Assembly (NCBI RefSeq): GCF_900107285.1 | Contig: NZ_FNPK01000010.1 | Location: forward strand, 61,736-125,735 | Direction: 5' to 3' | Origin: Acinetobacter kyonggiensis | GTDB lineage: Bacteria; Pseudomonadota; Gammaproteobacteria; Pseudomonadales; Moraxellaceae | DNA length: 64,000 nucleotides | Part shown: piece after piece, positions 54,177-63,693 of the stretch | Layout of the letters: each line of letters starts with the position of its first letter | How positions within the stretch are numbered: position 1 is the stretch's first letter | Position numbers and translations under genes: made by a program | The notes under the pieces: model-generated | The model's input: only the letters and a program-made list of their open reading frames with translations | What the model was told of the DNA's origin: nothing | Databases searched by the model: none

Positions 54177-55103
54177 TTATGTACGAATTTTGCGAACATG
54201 ATCTAGCTTTTCAAAGTATTCGATGAGATGTTGATGATTTTTATCCCATATCTTTAAAGGTGAAACTTTGCTTGCAAGATAAATAAGCAAATCAGAAAAC
54301 CGTTGCTGAGGAGTGTTTTTTATACTTTTCCAATAGGTTGAAAATGCTTTTTTAATGAGAAGGGTTTTATTTTCTTGATCAATATTTGGATAGTTTTGTA
54401 AGAAATCATCAATGGTGAAGAACATATCATAGTGCTGTTGCTCGAGATGGCGAGAAAGACGATTTTCGCCTCGAACCCGTGTGGTTTCCTCTTCATCTAA
54501 AATTACAAATACACAATCTAAATCAGTGGAAATAATTTTTTGAGAATATTTACCTAAATTTAATGCTAGCGATTCATCTTGAATAAAAATCTTTTCATTA
54601 CAACCACCGGCTTTTAGAAAAAGCTCCTTACTGCACATTACACACATTTGCATAATATTATTTTTTAAGATGTAATGAAGAGCATTTGTGCTGCTTTCCC
54701 AAGTCGCAGTGGTATGTTTCTGAATTTCATTCAGATCATGAGTTTTTACTTTTTTACCATAGCATAGGTCGGCAGATTGATTTTTCATCGCTGTCAAAAA
54801 CAACTGTAAGCGATTAGGTGCTAATACATCATCAGAATCCATAAAAAATAAATAATCACCCGTCGCTGCAAAACCACCTTGATTTAGGCGAACAGCAGGT
54901 CCTTTGTTCTCAGTATTTTGAATGATTTTTATTTTAGGATAGGTTTGTACAATGTATGTTGAATTTTGGCTCCATGATGGATCAGTAGAGTGATCATCCA
55001 CCACAATAATTTCATGCACAATATCATCCCAAGGTTGTAAGGATTCGATTGTACGATTTAATAATAAGCCTTTATTAAAATGAGTGAGAATAATGGAAAT
55101 CAT
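54177..55103 (-). CDS. Glycosyltransferase family 2
   Basis: 308 aa; ATG at 55103 with GGAAG upstream. A TTG two codons earlier is open but less likely. GT-A motifs: I-I-L-T-H-F-N-K at the start, V-V-D-D-H-S-T-D, and M-D-S-D-D-V near residue 93 (metal-binding D-x-D). The reading frame overlaps or abuts the ELM1-type gene upstream, so the two form a pair. Donor and acceptor are unknown; LOS outer-core sugar addition is likely from locus context. Confidence 0.87.
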   Translation of the reverse strand: MISIILTHFNKGLLLNRTIESLQPWDDIVHEIIVVDDHSTDPSWSQNSTYIVQTYPKIKIIQNTENKGPAVRLNQGGFAATGDYLFFMDSDDVLAPNRLQLFLTAMKNQSADLCYGKKVKTHDLNEIQKHTTATWESSTNALHYILKNNIMQMCVMCSKELFLKAGGCNEKIFIQDESLALNLGKYSQKIISTDLDCVFVILDEEETTRVRGENRLSRHLEQQHYDMFFTIDDFLQNYPNIDQENKTLLIKKAFSTYWKSIKNTPQQRFSDLLIYLASKVSPLKIWDKNHQHLIEYFEKLDHVRKIRT

Positions 55104-55105
55104 GT

Positions 55106-56065
55106 TCAATCTTCCAGATTATGTTGAATAGTTATTATGAGTGCTTCGCTTAAATTTAACTTGGTTAAATCTCTAGTGCTGGGTAGGATAAAAGTATCCT
55201 CTAGATTCTGTCGACTCATTAAGCCTTCCTTGAGATACTTTTGATTTAAAGGCTCAAAAACAGAAGTTTTCATATAAATAGATGAGACAAAGCGACCTGA
55301 TTGAATCGCTTCTGCCAGCATAGATGTGCTGTCTTCCGTTACAAAAATATAGCTAGATAAGTGAATAAGCTCATGGAATTTTTTAGCGCAAGGATTATTG
55401 ATCAGGTGTAATTCAAGATTTGGATGATCTTGCAGTGTTTTCCATGTCTGTTCAAGTTCAGGTGTTCTTCTTGAATTGGTAATATATGCCGTAAGCTTTT
55501 GTTTTTTGCAGAGCTGTATGAATTTATCAATAATATTTTCATAGTCAGTTTTTTGAAAAGGGTGTTCGGTGGTAGGTCCACCTAACACCAGTAAGGCTGA
55601 ATTTAAATCTAATACATCATTTTGTAGCTGAGTAAAGATTTTTTTTACAGGTGGTGTCGTTAAGATGACTTGCTGAGTCTTAATGTTTTGCGGTAATGCC
55701 GTTATGGTGGTTTGAATTAAAGCATCATTAATTTTTCGGGTATCTCCAGCATAATAAATAGGTAAATTGTATTTACGGCTTAAATAAATAGCATAAAGTA
55801 AATTAGGCATGCCTGAACAAATAATCAAGTCATAATTTTGTTGAATTGAAGCATTTTTATAGGCTATTTGAGCTAAAATATCGAAAAATGAGGGATACCA
55901 AGACAGTTTTTTTAATAGACTAATGCCCCATTTTTTTAAATAAGGTGTTTTAATTTTAGAAATTTGTGTATGAAAACCCTCTTCAATTTGATCGCAAATA
56001 CCTAAGCCTGGGTTCAAATGACCTGCTCGATCATCATGGATGAGTAAAATCGACAAATTCTTCAT
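55106..56065 (-). CDS. Second ELM1/GtrOC1-family protein
   Basis: 319 aa, same family as the protein at 52454-53344 but clearly divergent. Shared points are H-D-D-R-A-G-H-L-N-P near the start, L-V-L-G-G-P-T, N-S-R-R-T-P and V-T-E-D-S-T-S-M-L-A-E-A near the end. It is on the minus strand and more AT-rich than the first copy. The ATG has no good ribosome binding site. Two such proteins in one locus suggest two different core linkages. Confidence 0.82.
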   Translation of the reverse strand: MKNLSILLIHDDRAGHLNPGLGICDQIEEGFHTQISKIKTPYLKKWGISLLKKLSWYPSFFDILAQIAYKNASIQQNYDLIICSGMPNLLYAIYLSRKYNLPIYYAGDTRKINDALIQTTITALPQNIKTQQVILTTPPVKKIFTQLQNDVLDLNSALLVLGGPTTEHPFQKTDYENIIDKFIQLCKKQKLTAYITNSRRTPELEQTWKTLQDHPNLELHLINNPCAKKFHELIHLSSYIFVTEDSTSMLAEAIQSGRFVSSIYMKTSVFEPLNQKYLKEGLMSRQNLEDTFILPSTRDLTKLNLSEALIITIQHNLED

Positions 56066-56351
56066 AAATAATATTATTGAAATTGCTTGGAAGGGATTAA
56101 ATCTATAATACCAAGCTTTTATTGAATGTTATAATTCACTTATTTAAATTATGCTACGAGTATGGCTAAATTATTAAGAATTGTAAGTTGTTCATTTGAG
56201 CGAGCTTATATATTTGGGATGGTAAAGAAAAAGCTTTATTGCGTTCAAATTAGATAAATAGATTTAATCGTAGTTGATTTTATAAAAATTAATTATTTAC
56301 AGTCCAAATGTGGAAGTTGTAATTCAGAATATGTTGATATTGGATACCCAT

Positions 56352-57413
56352 ATGAAAATTTTAGTTACAGGTGGTGCTGGATTTATTGGCTCAGCTGTTG
56401 TTCGTCACATTATTCAGAATACCGAACATCAAGTTTTAAATGTTGATAAATTAACTTATGCAGGGAATTTAGAATCCTTGAGTTCAGTGTCAAAAAGTGA
56501 ACGTTATCAATTTACTAAAACAGATATTTGTGATCGTATTGCATTGGATCAATTATTCAAAGAATTTCAGCCAGATGTTGTAATGCATTTAGCGGCAGAG
56601 TCACATGTGGATCGTTCAATTTCTGGACCATTCGATTTTATTGAGACTAATATTATTGGCACATACCAATTGTTAGAGGCAAGTCGAGCATATTGGTTGG
56701 GGCTAAATGATACAAAGAAAGCGGAGTTTCGCTTTCATCATATTTCAACTGATGAGGTTTATGGTGATTTAGAAGGTACAACAGACCTATTTACCGAAAC
56801 TACACCTTACTCTCCAAGTTCACCTTATTCTGCAAGTAAAGCAAGCTCAGATCACTTGGTTCGTGCATGGAATCGTACTTATGGTTTACCTGTATTAATT
56901 ACAAACTGTTCAAATAATTATGGTCCATATCATTTTCCAGAGAAGCTAATTCCATTGATGATTCTCAATGCTTTACAAGGTAAGCCTTTGCCTGTGTATG
57001 GTAATGGTCAGCAAATTCGTGATTGGCTATTTGTTGAAGATCATGCACGTGCGCTATACAAAGTCGTTACAGAGGGTGTTGTGGGTGAAACCTATAATAT
57101 CGGTGGGCATAATGAAAAAGCTAATTTAGAAGTTGTACATGCAATTTGTGATTTGCTTGAAGAACTTGCCCCAATGAAGCCTGAAGGAATTGTTCAATAC
57201 AAAGACTTAATTACCTATGTTAAGGACCGTCCTGGTCATGATGTACGTTATGCAATTGATGCGACAAAAATTAAGAATGCATTAAATTGGATACCTGAAG
57301 AATCCTTTGAGACTGGTTTACGTAAGACGGTAGAATGGTATTTAAAGAATACGGAGTGGGTTGAACACGTGCAAAGCGGTGAATACCAATCTTGGTTAGT
57401 TAAGCAGTATTAA
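56352..57413 (+). CDS. rmlB: dTDP-glucose 4,6-dehydratase
   Basis: 353 aa. NAD site G-G-A-G-F-I-G-S-A near the start, [19 protein letters not shown] and the catalytic Y-S-A-S-K. It makes dTDP-4-keto-6-deoxyglucose. The ATG at 56352 matches the family start; the open frame reaches to 56310 without homology-like sequence. It heads rmlB-rmlD-rmlA-rmlC, with the region 56066-56351 as the divergent promoter area between it and the minus-strand ELM1-type gene. Confidence 0.96.
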   Translation: MKILVTGGAGFIGSAVVRHIIQNTEHQVLNVDKLTYAGNLESLSSVSKSERYQFTKTDICDRIALDQLFKEFQPDVVMHLAAESHVDRSISGPFDFIETNIIGTYQLLEASRAYWLGLNDTKKAEFRFHHISTDEVYGDLEGTTDLFTETTPYSPSSPYSASKASSDHLVRAWNRTYGLPVLITNCSNNYGPYHFPEKLIPLMILNALQGKPLPVYGNGQQIRDWLFVEDHARALYKVVTEGVVGETYNIGGHNEKANLEVVHAICDLLEELAPMKPEGIVQYKDLITYVKDRPGHDVRYAIDATKIKNALNWIPEESFETGLRKTVEWYLKNTEWVEHVQSGEYQSWLVKQY

Positions 57414-57416
57414 TAC

Positions 57417-58310
57417 ATGAAGATACTATTATTAGGTAAGAATGGGCAAGTCGGGTGGGAGTTGCAGCGTGCACTTGCACCATTAGGTGAAGTTATTGCC
57501 TTAGACCGTTACGGATTGATGGGTTTGTGTGGTGATTTAAGCCAAATACAAGCTGTTTGTGATTCTATTTTGAGTGTAAAGCCTGATGTGGTGGTAAATG
57601 CTTCTGCTTATACAGCAGTAGATTTGGCTGAATCTGAACAAGAACTTGCAGATCAAATTAATCATCTAAGTATTCAAGAAATTGCTCGAACTTGCCAATT
57701 AATTGATACCTTATTTGTGCATTATTCAACAGATTATGTATTTAATGGTGCTGGTGATCAGCCATTTAGTGAAACAGATGATATTGCACCATTAAATGTT
57801 TATGGGAAAACGAAAGCATTAGGTGAGCAAGCAATTAAAAATAGCGGTTGTGATTATCTTATTTTTAGAACATCTTGGGTTTATGCTGTAAAAGGTAAAA
57901 ATTTCTTAAAAACCATGTTGAATTTAGCTCAACAACGGGAAGAACTTTCTATCATTGATGATCAAATTGGTGCACCAACATCAGCTGAATTGATTGCTGA
58001 TATCTCGGCTCATGCAATTTCTCAAACTTTAGCAGATCAGCGTAAAATTGGTATTTATCACTTAGTGGCAAGTGGTGAAACATCATGGTTTAATTATGCT
58101 AATTTTATTTTTGAGCAAGCTCGTCTTTTAGGCTGTGAGTTAGCTGTAAATAAGTTGAATGCAATTCCAACATCGGCTTATCCTACACCTGCGCAAAGAC
58201 CGCATAATTCACGATTAAATAATCAAAAGTTACAACAGATTTTTCAATTGAATTTACCCGCTTGGGAACAGGGTGCTAAAAGAGCACTCACGGAGATATT
58301 AAATAAATGA
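57417..58310 (+). CDS. rmlD: dTDP-4-dehydrorhamnose reductase
   Basis: 297 aa, last step of dTDP-L-rhamnose synthesis. [10 protein letters not shown] for NAD(P)[10 protein letters not shown], and Y-G-K-T-K-A-L-G-E with catalytic Tyr and Lys. It starts 3 bp after rmlB and its TGA overlaps the rmlA ATG. Confidence 0.95.
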   Translation: MKILLLGKNGQVGWELQRALAPLGEVIALDRYGLMGLCGDLSQIQAVCDSILSVKPDVVVNASAYTAVDLAESEQELADQINHLSIQEIARTCQLIDTLFVHYSTDYVFNGAGDQPFSETDDIAPLNVYGKTKALGEQAIKNSGCDYLIFRTSWVYAVKGKNFLKTMLNLAQQREELSIIDDQIGAPTSAELIADISAHAISQTLADQRKIGIYHLVASGETSWFNYANFIFEQARLLGCELAVNKLNAIPTSAYPTPAQRPHNSRLNNQKLQQIFQLNLPAWEQGAKRALTEILNK

Positions 58311-59191
58311 GCTTAAAACGTAAGGGTATTATTTTAGCGGGTGGTTCAGGTACGCGTTTGCACCCTATTACAAAAGGTGTTTCTAAACAATTACTGCCTA
58401 TTTATGATAAACCGATGATCTATTATCCACTTTCGGTACTCATGTTAGCGGGTATTCGTGAAGTGCTAATAATTTCAACACCTGAAGACTTACCTAATTT
58501 TGAAAAGTTACTAGGTGATGGTTCACAATTTGGTATTGAGCTGAGTTATAAAGTACAACCTTCGCCAGATGGTTTGGCTCAGGCATTCTTAATTGGTGAG
58601 GAGTTTATTGGTCAAGATCATGTGTGCTTAATTTTGGGCGATAATATTTATTATGGCCAACATTTTAGCGATCAATTACAACAAGCATCTGAACGTGCAT
58701 TGGGTGCAACGGTCTTTGGTTACCATGTGACCGATCCAGAACGATTTGGTGTAGTAGCGTTTGATCAATCGGGTAAAGTTCTTAGTATTGAGGAAAAGCC
58801 AAGTCAACCTAAATCAGCCTATGCTGTGACGGGATTATATTTCTATGACAACCGTGTTATTGAATTTGCCAAACAAGTAAAACCGTCGGCTCGAGGCGAA
58901 CTTGAAATTACAGATATTAATAATGCTTATCTTAAAGATGGTTCATTGAATGTTGAGCTGTTAGGTCGTGGCTTTGCATGGTTAGATACAGGTACACACG
59001 AGTCTTTACTTGAAGCTGGACAATTTGTTTATACCATTGAAAAGCGTCAATCTTTAAAAGTGGCCTGTCTGGAAGAAATTAGTTTTCATCAAGGTTGGAT
59101 TAGCAAAGCACAATTAGCAGAAAGCGCAGATGCATTGAAGAAAACCGAGTATGGTCAATATTTATACAAGTTGTTGGGTGAAGCTAAATGA
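58307..59191 (+). CDS. rmlA: Glucose-1-phosphate thymidylyltransferase
   Basis: 294 aa. The nucleotide-binding [11 protein letters not shown], then Q-L-L-P-I-Y-D-K-P, and E-K-P for sugar binding. It activates glucose-1-phosphate to dTDP-glucose, the first step. It overlaps both neighbours by ATGA. Confidence 0.96.
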   Translation: MSLKRKGIILAGGSGTRLHPITKGVSKQLLPIYDKPMIYYPLSVLMLAGIREVLIISTPEDLPNFEKLLGDGSQFGIELSYKVQPSPDGLAQAFLIGEEFIGQDHVCLILGDNIYYGQHFSDQLQQASERALGATVFGYHVTDPERFGVVAFDQSGKVLSIEEKPSQPKSAYAVTGLYFYDNRVIEFAKQVKPSARGELEITDINNAYLKDGSLNVELLGRGFAWLDTGTHESLLEAGQFVYTIEKRQSLKVACLEEISFHQGWISKAQLAESADALKKTEYGQYLYKLLGEAK

Positions 59192-59739
59192 AAGTTGAAA
59201 CAACCAAAATAGAAGGGCTTTTGATTCTTCATCCCAATGTGTTTGGAGATGATCGTGGTTGGTTTATGGAAAGTTTTAATCAACAGCGATTTGAACAAGC
59301 ATTAAATGAGCTGAGTTTGCCTATCCCACACTTTGTCCAAGATAATCACTCCTTGTCACAAAAGGGGGTATTACGTGGATTACATTATCAAAATGCACCA
59401 CATGCCCAAGGTAAACTGGTACGAGTGGTACAGGGAAAGGTTTGGGATGTTGCTATAGATATTCGTCCAGAATCAAAAACTTATGGTCAATGGGTTGGTG
59501 TTGAGCTGAGTGCAGAAAATAAGACTATGTTTTGGATACCAGAAGGGTTTGCGCATGGTTTTATTGCATTAGAGGATAATACGCAATTCCTATATAAAAC
59601 CACTAATTACTACAATAAAGAAAGTGAAGGGGCAATTATTTGGAATGACCCAACACTCGCTATTGATTGGCCTTTGTCTGAAGTAGATGAGGTTTTAGTA
59701 AGTGATAAAGATAAAATTTCATCTAAATTTAAAAACTAA
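59188..59739 (+). CDS. rmlC: dTDP-4-dehydrorhamnose 3,5-epimerase
   Basis: 183 aa, cupin fold. [10 protein letters not shown] near the start, Q-D-N-H-S and R-G-L-H-Y-Q with the catalytic His, and D-V-A-I-D-I-R with the Asp partner. It completes the four-enzyme dTDP-L-rhamnose set, so rhamnose is likely in the surface glycan. It is last in the operon and a hairpin follows. Confidence 0.95.
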   Translation: MKVETTKIEGLLILHPNVFGDDRGWFMESFNQQRFEQALNELSLPIPHFVQDNHSLSQKGVLRGLHYQNAPHAQGKLVRVVQGKVWDVAIDIRPESKTYGQWVGVELSAENKTMFWIPEGFAHGFIALEDNTQFLYKTTNYYNKESEGAIIWNDPTLAIDWPLSEVDEVLVSDKDKISSKFKN

Positions 59740-59775
59740 GTATAGTTAGTTATTGTATGAGTATTTGATTTCATT

Positions 59776-59820
59776 AAGCTTAGTTTATAAATTTTATAAA
59801 TTCAATGAATTACTAAGCTT
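59776..59820. repeat. Inverted repeat between convergent genes
   Basis: AAGCTTAGT (59776-59784) and ACTAAGCTT (59812-59820) are exact reverse complements, 27 bases apart. It lies after rmlC and before the terminator-like stem at 59838-59874. It may be a recombination relic or help end transcripts. Confidence 0.5.
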
Positions 59821-59837
59821 TATACAATAAAGTTATA

Positions 59838-59874
59838 TAGCTGTATGCTTGGTATTAACATTAGCATACAGCTA
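59838..59874. terminator. Terminator-like hairpin between rmlC and the fused glycosyltransferase
   Basis: TAGCTGTATGC (59838-59848) and GCATACAGCTA (59864-59874) form a perfect 11-bp stem with a 15-base loop. AT-rich tails lie on both sides, though neither side has a long T-run. Two converging units meet here. Confidence 0.6.
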
Positions 59875-59886
59875 AATTTTATATAA

Positions 59887-61581
59887 TTAATGTTTGTTAA
59901 TTTCTTTTTCAATTAAATGAAGACTTGAATTGGTCATTGAGTTGTAAGAGAATTCACTAGTATTCCTATCCCATAAAGTGGTATTTATATTTTCTTTATG
60001 CTCTACTAAGTATGGGGTAGTGGTTATGACTTCTAAATTATGCTTATTTTCAAGATATCTATCGATAGCATTAGTTAATAGATGTCTATTATTATAATTC
60101 CAGTTAGCTAAATAATCGAAAATTGATTTATTGTAAATATTAAATACCATGCCAGTAGTTTTATTTAAATTTATATAGTTGAAAAAAATATCATCACCTA
60201 TTTTTTTTGCGGAAAATGATTTATTTAAATCGGTGACATGTCCTGAGAAAATATCCCATTTTAAATTTGGTTTATTTAATTGGAAATTAATATTATCAAT
60301 TTTTTTATCGAAATTTGAAGGGAAAAGGACGTCATCTTCACAAATTATAATTCTTTCATAATTATTTTCTTTAGCAAATTTCATTAGATATTTGTAGCTT
60401 AGTCCACAACCAATCCAAGGTGTCTTGTGCCTAAGTCCAGGGAATTTCGAAATTTCATTATATTTAGTTAATTCAGATTGAAAAGCAATATTTCTATCTA
60501 AATACTCAGGAAGACTTAAGCACCAAAAAAACTCCTTAGGCTGAAATGTAGTTGAAGTATTATTATACATTGTATCAAAATCAATAATATCAAGTGAAAG
60601 AAGCATTCGATGAAAATAAAAATCGAACTGTGTTTCATTACGTTGATTATAGCTTTTAATTAATTTTTTACGTTCTATGAATTCAGTCGATTCATTTAGC
60701 CAGAAATTAATTCTGTCAATCATTTCTTGAATATTATCTATTTCAACGAAATCTACAATATTTTCTAAGTCTGTATATGTATTAAAGTCAGAACTTTTTT
60801 CAGAAATAATTAAAGCATCATTAGATAAGCATTCATATATCCTAGTTGTTTCGAGCAATGCATTTTCGTAATAATGAATATTTAGAACTATTTTACTTTT
60901 TTTAATATATTCCCAAATATTTTCACCAAAAGAATTATTAACTATCTTTACTTTAAAGTATTTACTAATTTCATTAATGTAAGCTTTACGACGATCATTG
61001 TTGGTGTCACCATAAAATAAAATATCATATTCATATGGAGTATCTTTATCTTTTAAAGCTATTGTTGAGATTGGTAAGTAATATAAGTTTGAAATAGGAA
61101 TAGAATTAGACAGATATTTGATGTTATCTAATGAGTAATCTAGAATTAAAAGTGAATTTTTTAATTTTTCAATTTGAATTTCTGAAAACCATCGGGTAGA
61201 GACTGTTTGTTCTAACTGGAAGGCAATATAGCATTCAGGAAATTTTTTAAAAAATTGCGGACAAACAATTATATATAAAGAATCATCGAATTTTTTTGGA
61301 TAATTTTCATAATAAATTTGATATTCAATTTTAGAATTATTTAGGCAATTTTTAATTAATTCTGTAATAAAAATCGTATGTTTAGTTGCAAAAATAATAA
61401 CTTTTTTATTTTTTTTAGTCTTCCATTTTTCAAGTAGAGCAAAGGATTTTTTTCTATTCCAAAGTTGTTTGGTTTCTTTTAAATTATGACTTATATAGTA
61501 CCTTCTGAAAAATTGCCATAATTTACCTATACTTGTATGTTCTCTATATAAATATTGAAGAGTTAAAATAAAATTTTTCAT
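59887..61581 (-). CDS. Two-domain glycosyltransferase: GT-B/CgeB-like plus GT25-like
   Basis: 564 aa. Residues about 55-330 look like a spore-maturation CgeB/Glyco_trans_1_2 type GT-B protein (D-I-L-F-Y-G-D-T-N-N-D-R-R, then T-T-R-I-Y-E-C-L-S-N-D-A-L-I-I-S). Residues about 345-564 look like an LPS glycosyltransferase of family GT25, with the E-D-D-V-L-F-P metal motif and S-L-P-E-Y-L-D-R at its start. No membrane helix or signal peptide is seen. The frame is continuous. The gene is markedly AT-rich, heavy in Lys, Asn and Ile, compared with ilvE or rml genes. It likely adds two sugars or has one working and one accessory domain. Confidence 0.78.
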   Translation of the reverse strand: MKNFILTLQYLYREHTSIGKLWQFFRRYYISHNLKETKQLWNRKKSFALLEKWKTKKNKKVIIFATKHTIFITELIKNCLNNSKIEYQIYYENYPKKFDDSLYIIVCPQFFKKFPECYIAFQLEQTVSTRWFSEIQIEKLKNSLLILDYSLDNIKYLSNSIPISNLYYLPISTIALKDKDTPYEYDILFYGDTNNDRRKAYINEISKYFKVKIVNNSFGENIWEYIKKSKIVLNIHYYENALLETTRIYECLSNDALIISEKSSDFNTYTDLENIVDFVEIDNIQEMIDRINFWLNESTEFIERKKLIKSYNQRNETQFDFYFHRMLLSLDIIDFDTMYNNTSTTFQPKEFFWCLSLPEYLDRNIAFQSELTKYNEISKFPGLRHKTPWIGCGLSYKYLMKFAKENNYERIIICEDDVLFPSNFDKKIDNINFQLNKPNLKWDIFSGHVTDLNKSFSAKKIGDDIFFNYINLNKTTGMVFNIYNKSIFDYLANWNYNNRHLLTNAIDRYLENKHNLEVITTTPYLVEHKENINTTLWDRNTSEFSYNSMTNSSLHLIEKEINKH

Positions 61582-61610
61582 TAAGTTAATTCCTAAGATT
61601 TTAATAGGGT

Positions 61611-62624
61611 TTATTTAAAAATGTTTTTAATTGATTTAATAGGAGCAATTATAAAAATGGATAAAAACAACTGTAAAAGTAATTTAACTCCTAATATAGG
61701 AATTAATGGAAGAGGAACAGTTTTTAGTGCAATTACGCTTGTTGGTACAATTTTATTGTAATAACGTCTTCTAATTGCTAATGATGCATTTTTACGTTGT
61801 TCTTTCTTAATTAATTTATGATTTTGATCAAATAAATTTTGAGTCTTATCATTAAGATTGGATTTTAAGAAGTTTTGAATACTAGTTCTAAATAAGAGGA
61901 TTTGTCTTCTTACTTCAAAATGATCTTTTTTATATTTAGCTTGGGCAATTACACTAGTCTTATGATATCTAAAGTAGTTCAGACATTCTGCACAATAGAA
62001 AATATCGCCTTGAGAAACTATTCTGAACCAAATATCCCAATCACCAATAAATTTAAGACTTGGGTTTGCACCACCAACATCTAAATAGCACTTTTTCTTG
62101 AAAACAACGCCACTGGCATTTGGGATGGTATTTTGAAAAGTTAAAAATCTTTCAATATATTCTAAACCCAGGAGTTCAAAGTCATGGCTGAATAGCTCAG
62201 AGTCACTTGAATCAGTACAATCTTTCCATGTGCCTGTTACTTCACCCTGCGCATTCATACGATATGATTGGCTATAAGCTAAGACTAAATTTGGATTTTG
62301 ATCAAATTTTGGAACAAGCTTTGCTAAAAAATGTGGATCTGCAACATCATCAGATTCAGCAATCCAAATCAATTCACCTTTGGCTAAATCAATTCCTTTA
62401 TTCCATTGATAAAATGTTGATCCAGAATTTTTTTCATTAATAATACAATGGCTAACTTTTGGATGGTCTTGATATTTTTTTAATATTTCGGAACTATTGT
62501 CAGGAGAAAGATCATCTAAAAGTATGACTTCAAAATTATGAAAATCTTGATTAAGAATGCTTTCAATTCGTTCTTCTAGAAATTGAGCATGGTTGTAGCT
62601 AGGGACGATAATACTAACAAACAC
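61611..62624 (-). CDS. Glycosyltransferase family 2
   Basis: 337 aa. S-I-I-V-P-S-Y-N-H near the start, L-L-D-D-L-S-P-D-N-S, and A-E-S-D-D-V near residue 90 as the D-x-D motif. A C-terminal hydrophobic, basic stretch (about 290-337) could attach it to the membrane. It sits 29 bp from both neighbouring minus-strand genes. Substrates unknown. Confidence 0.88.
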   Translation of the reverse strand: MFVSIIVPSYNHAQFLEERIESILNQDFHNFEVILLDDLSPDNSSEILKKYQDHPKVSHCIINEKNSGSTFYQWNKGIDLAKGELIWIAESDDVADPHFLAKLVPKFDQNPNLVLAYSQSYRMNAQGEVTGTWKDCTDSSDSELFSHDFELLGLEYIERFLTFQNTIPNASGVVFKKKCYLDVGGANPSLKFIGDWDIWFRIVSQGDIFYCAECLNYFRYHKTSVIAQAKYKKDHFEVRRQILLFRTSIQNFLKSNLNDKTQNLFDQNHKLIKKEQRKNASLAIRRRYYNKIVPTSVIALKTVPLPLIPILGVKLLLQLFLSIFIIAPIKSIKNIFK

Positions 62625-62653
62625 TTGGGTTGCAACCTACTGATATGAAATGG

Positions 62654-63604
62654 TTATGAGCATAAAAGCATTTTAACTAATGTCTTTAACCGATTGTTAT
62701 AGTTATGACATGTCTGGACTTTATACATTGCCAATTCAGGATGAATATTGATATTTTGGAGTTTCTGGGATAATTCTACAGGATTTGAAAAAGAAATAAT
62801 GTCAGTTTCTATATTAAAAGCATATTCAAGATCTTTGACATATTCACTGACTAAAATACAACCACAGGCAGGTGCTTCAAAACAACGCATATTCATACCT
62901 TGACGAATATTTTTTTTATTAATGATATTTAGGACATATTTATGTTGTCCATATAGGTCTGCAACTTGATCTAATTTTATATTATAAGGATGAATATCAC
63001 ATTCAGATTTTTTAAGTTTATCCCAACCTTTACCATACACAGACATTGGAACTGGAATTTGTTCAATTAATTCTTGACGATCTTGACTCCAAGCACCTAT
63101 GAAAATAAGACGATTCGATTTAGATTCCTTCTTGTCAAAGAAAACAGCTGGGTTATAGGCGAGTGGAAGGTAAATTGTGTTGCTTAATCCCAGCTCGGTT
63201 GCATCTTGTATAAAGCTGGAGTCCGTAAAACAATACAGATCAATTACATTTTTTGATTTTAGGAGTCTGTTATCAAAAAAGTCACCAATCCAATGTGCTT
63301 TTTTTGCTGGAGATGAAGCTAATACCTGCAATAAGTGTGAATCAAAATAAAATAAATCAGCAATTAAAATTAGATCAGGCTTAAAAATTTCTAATTTTTT
63401 TTTCAATAAAGCTGCCGTATATATTTCTTTATTTGGAAGAAGTTTTTTAAGAAAACGCTCTTTAATATTATTGTGATTGAGTGCAAAACCTTCAATTTCA
63501 TACTCGATTTTTTGTTGTTGGGCTGCAATTAAATTTTCGTACCATTGTAAAATTCCGCCACGTTTTCCAATAATAAGGATCTTAAATTTTCTATTAGATT
63601 CCAT
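62654..63604 (-). CDS. CgeB-like glycosyltransferase
   Basis: 316 aa; ATG at 63604 with AGGAT upstream. The C-terminal half has I-F-I-G-A-W-S-Q-D-R, V-Y-G-K-G-W, then R-Q-G-M-N-M-R-C-F-E-A-P-A-C-G-C-I-L-V-S-E, the GT-B pattern of the Glyco_trans_1_2/CgeB group. The N-terminus begins I-L-I-I-G-K-R-G-G. It is the first of three minus-strand glycosyltransferase genes, read 62654-63604, 61611-62624, 59887-61581. The IS3 element sits just upstream and may affect its promoter. Confidence 0.8.
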   Translation of the reverse strand: MESNRKFKILIIGKRGGILQWYENLIAAQQQKIEYEIEGFALNHNNIKERFLKKLLPNKEIYTAALLKKKLEIFKPDLILIADLFYFDSHLLQVLASSPAKKAHWIGDFFDNRLLKSKNVIDLYCFTDSSFIQDATELGLSNTIYLPLAYNPAVFFDKKESKSNRLIFIGAWSQDRQELIEQIPVPMSVYGKGWDKLKKSECDIHPYNIKLDQVADLYGQHKYVLNIINKKNIRQGMNMRCFEAPACGCILVSEYVKDLEYAFNIETDIISFSNPVELSQKLQNINIHPELAMYKVQTCHNYNNRLKTLVKMLLCS

Positions 63605-63693
63605 GAAGATATCCTTGTAACATTTTATCAATTAAACTAACACAAATTAATTATCTGAAATTTAAGCATAATTATACAAAATAAATATAGAGG

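Noticed and set aside
56310..56351. Upstream start for rmlB
   Set aside because: The extra 14 residues precede the canonical N-terminus of RmlB and have no homology-like pattern.
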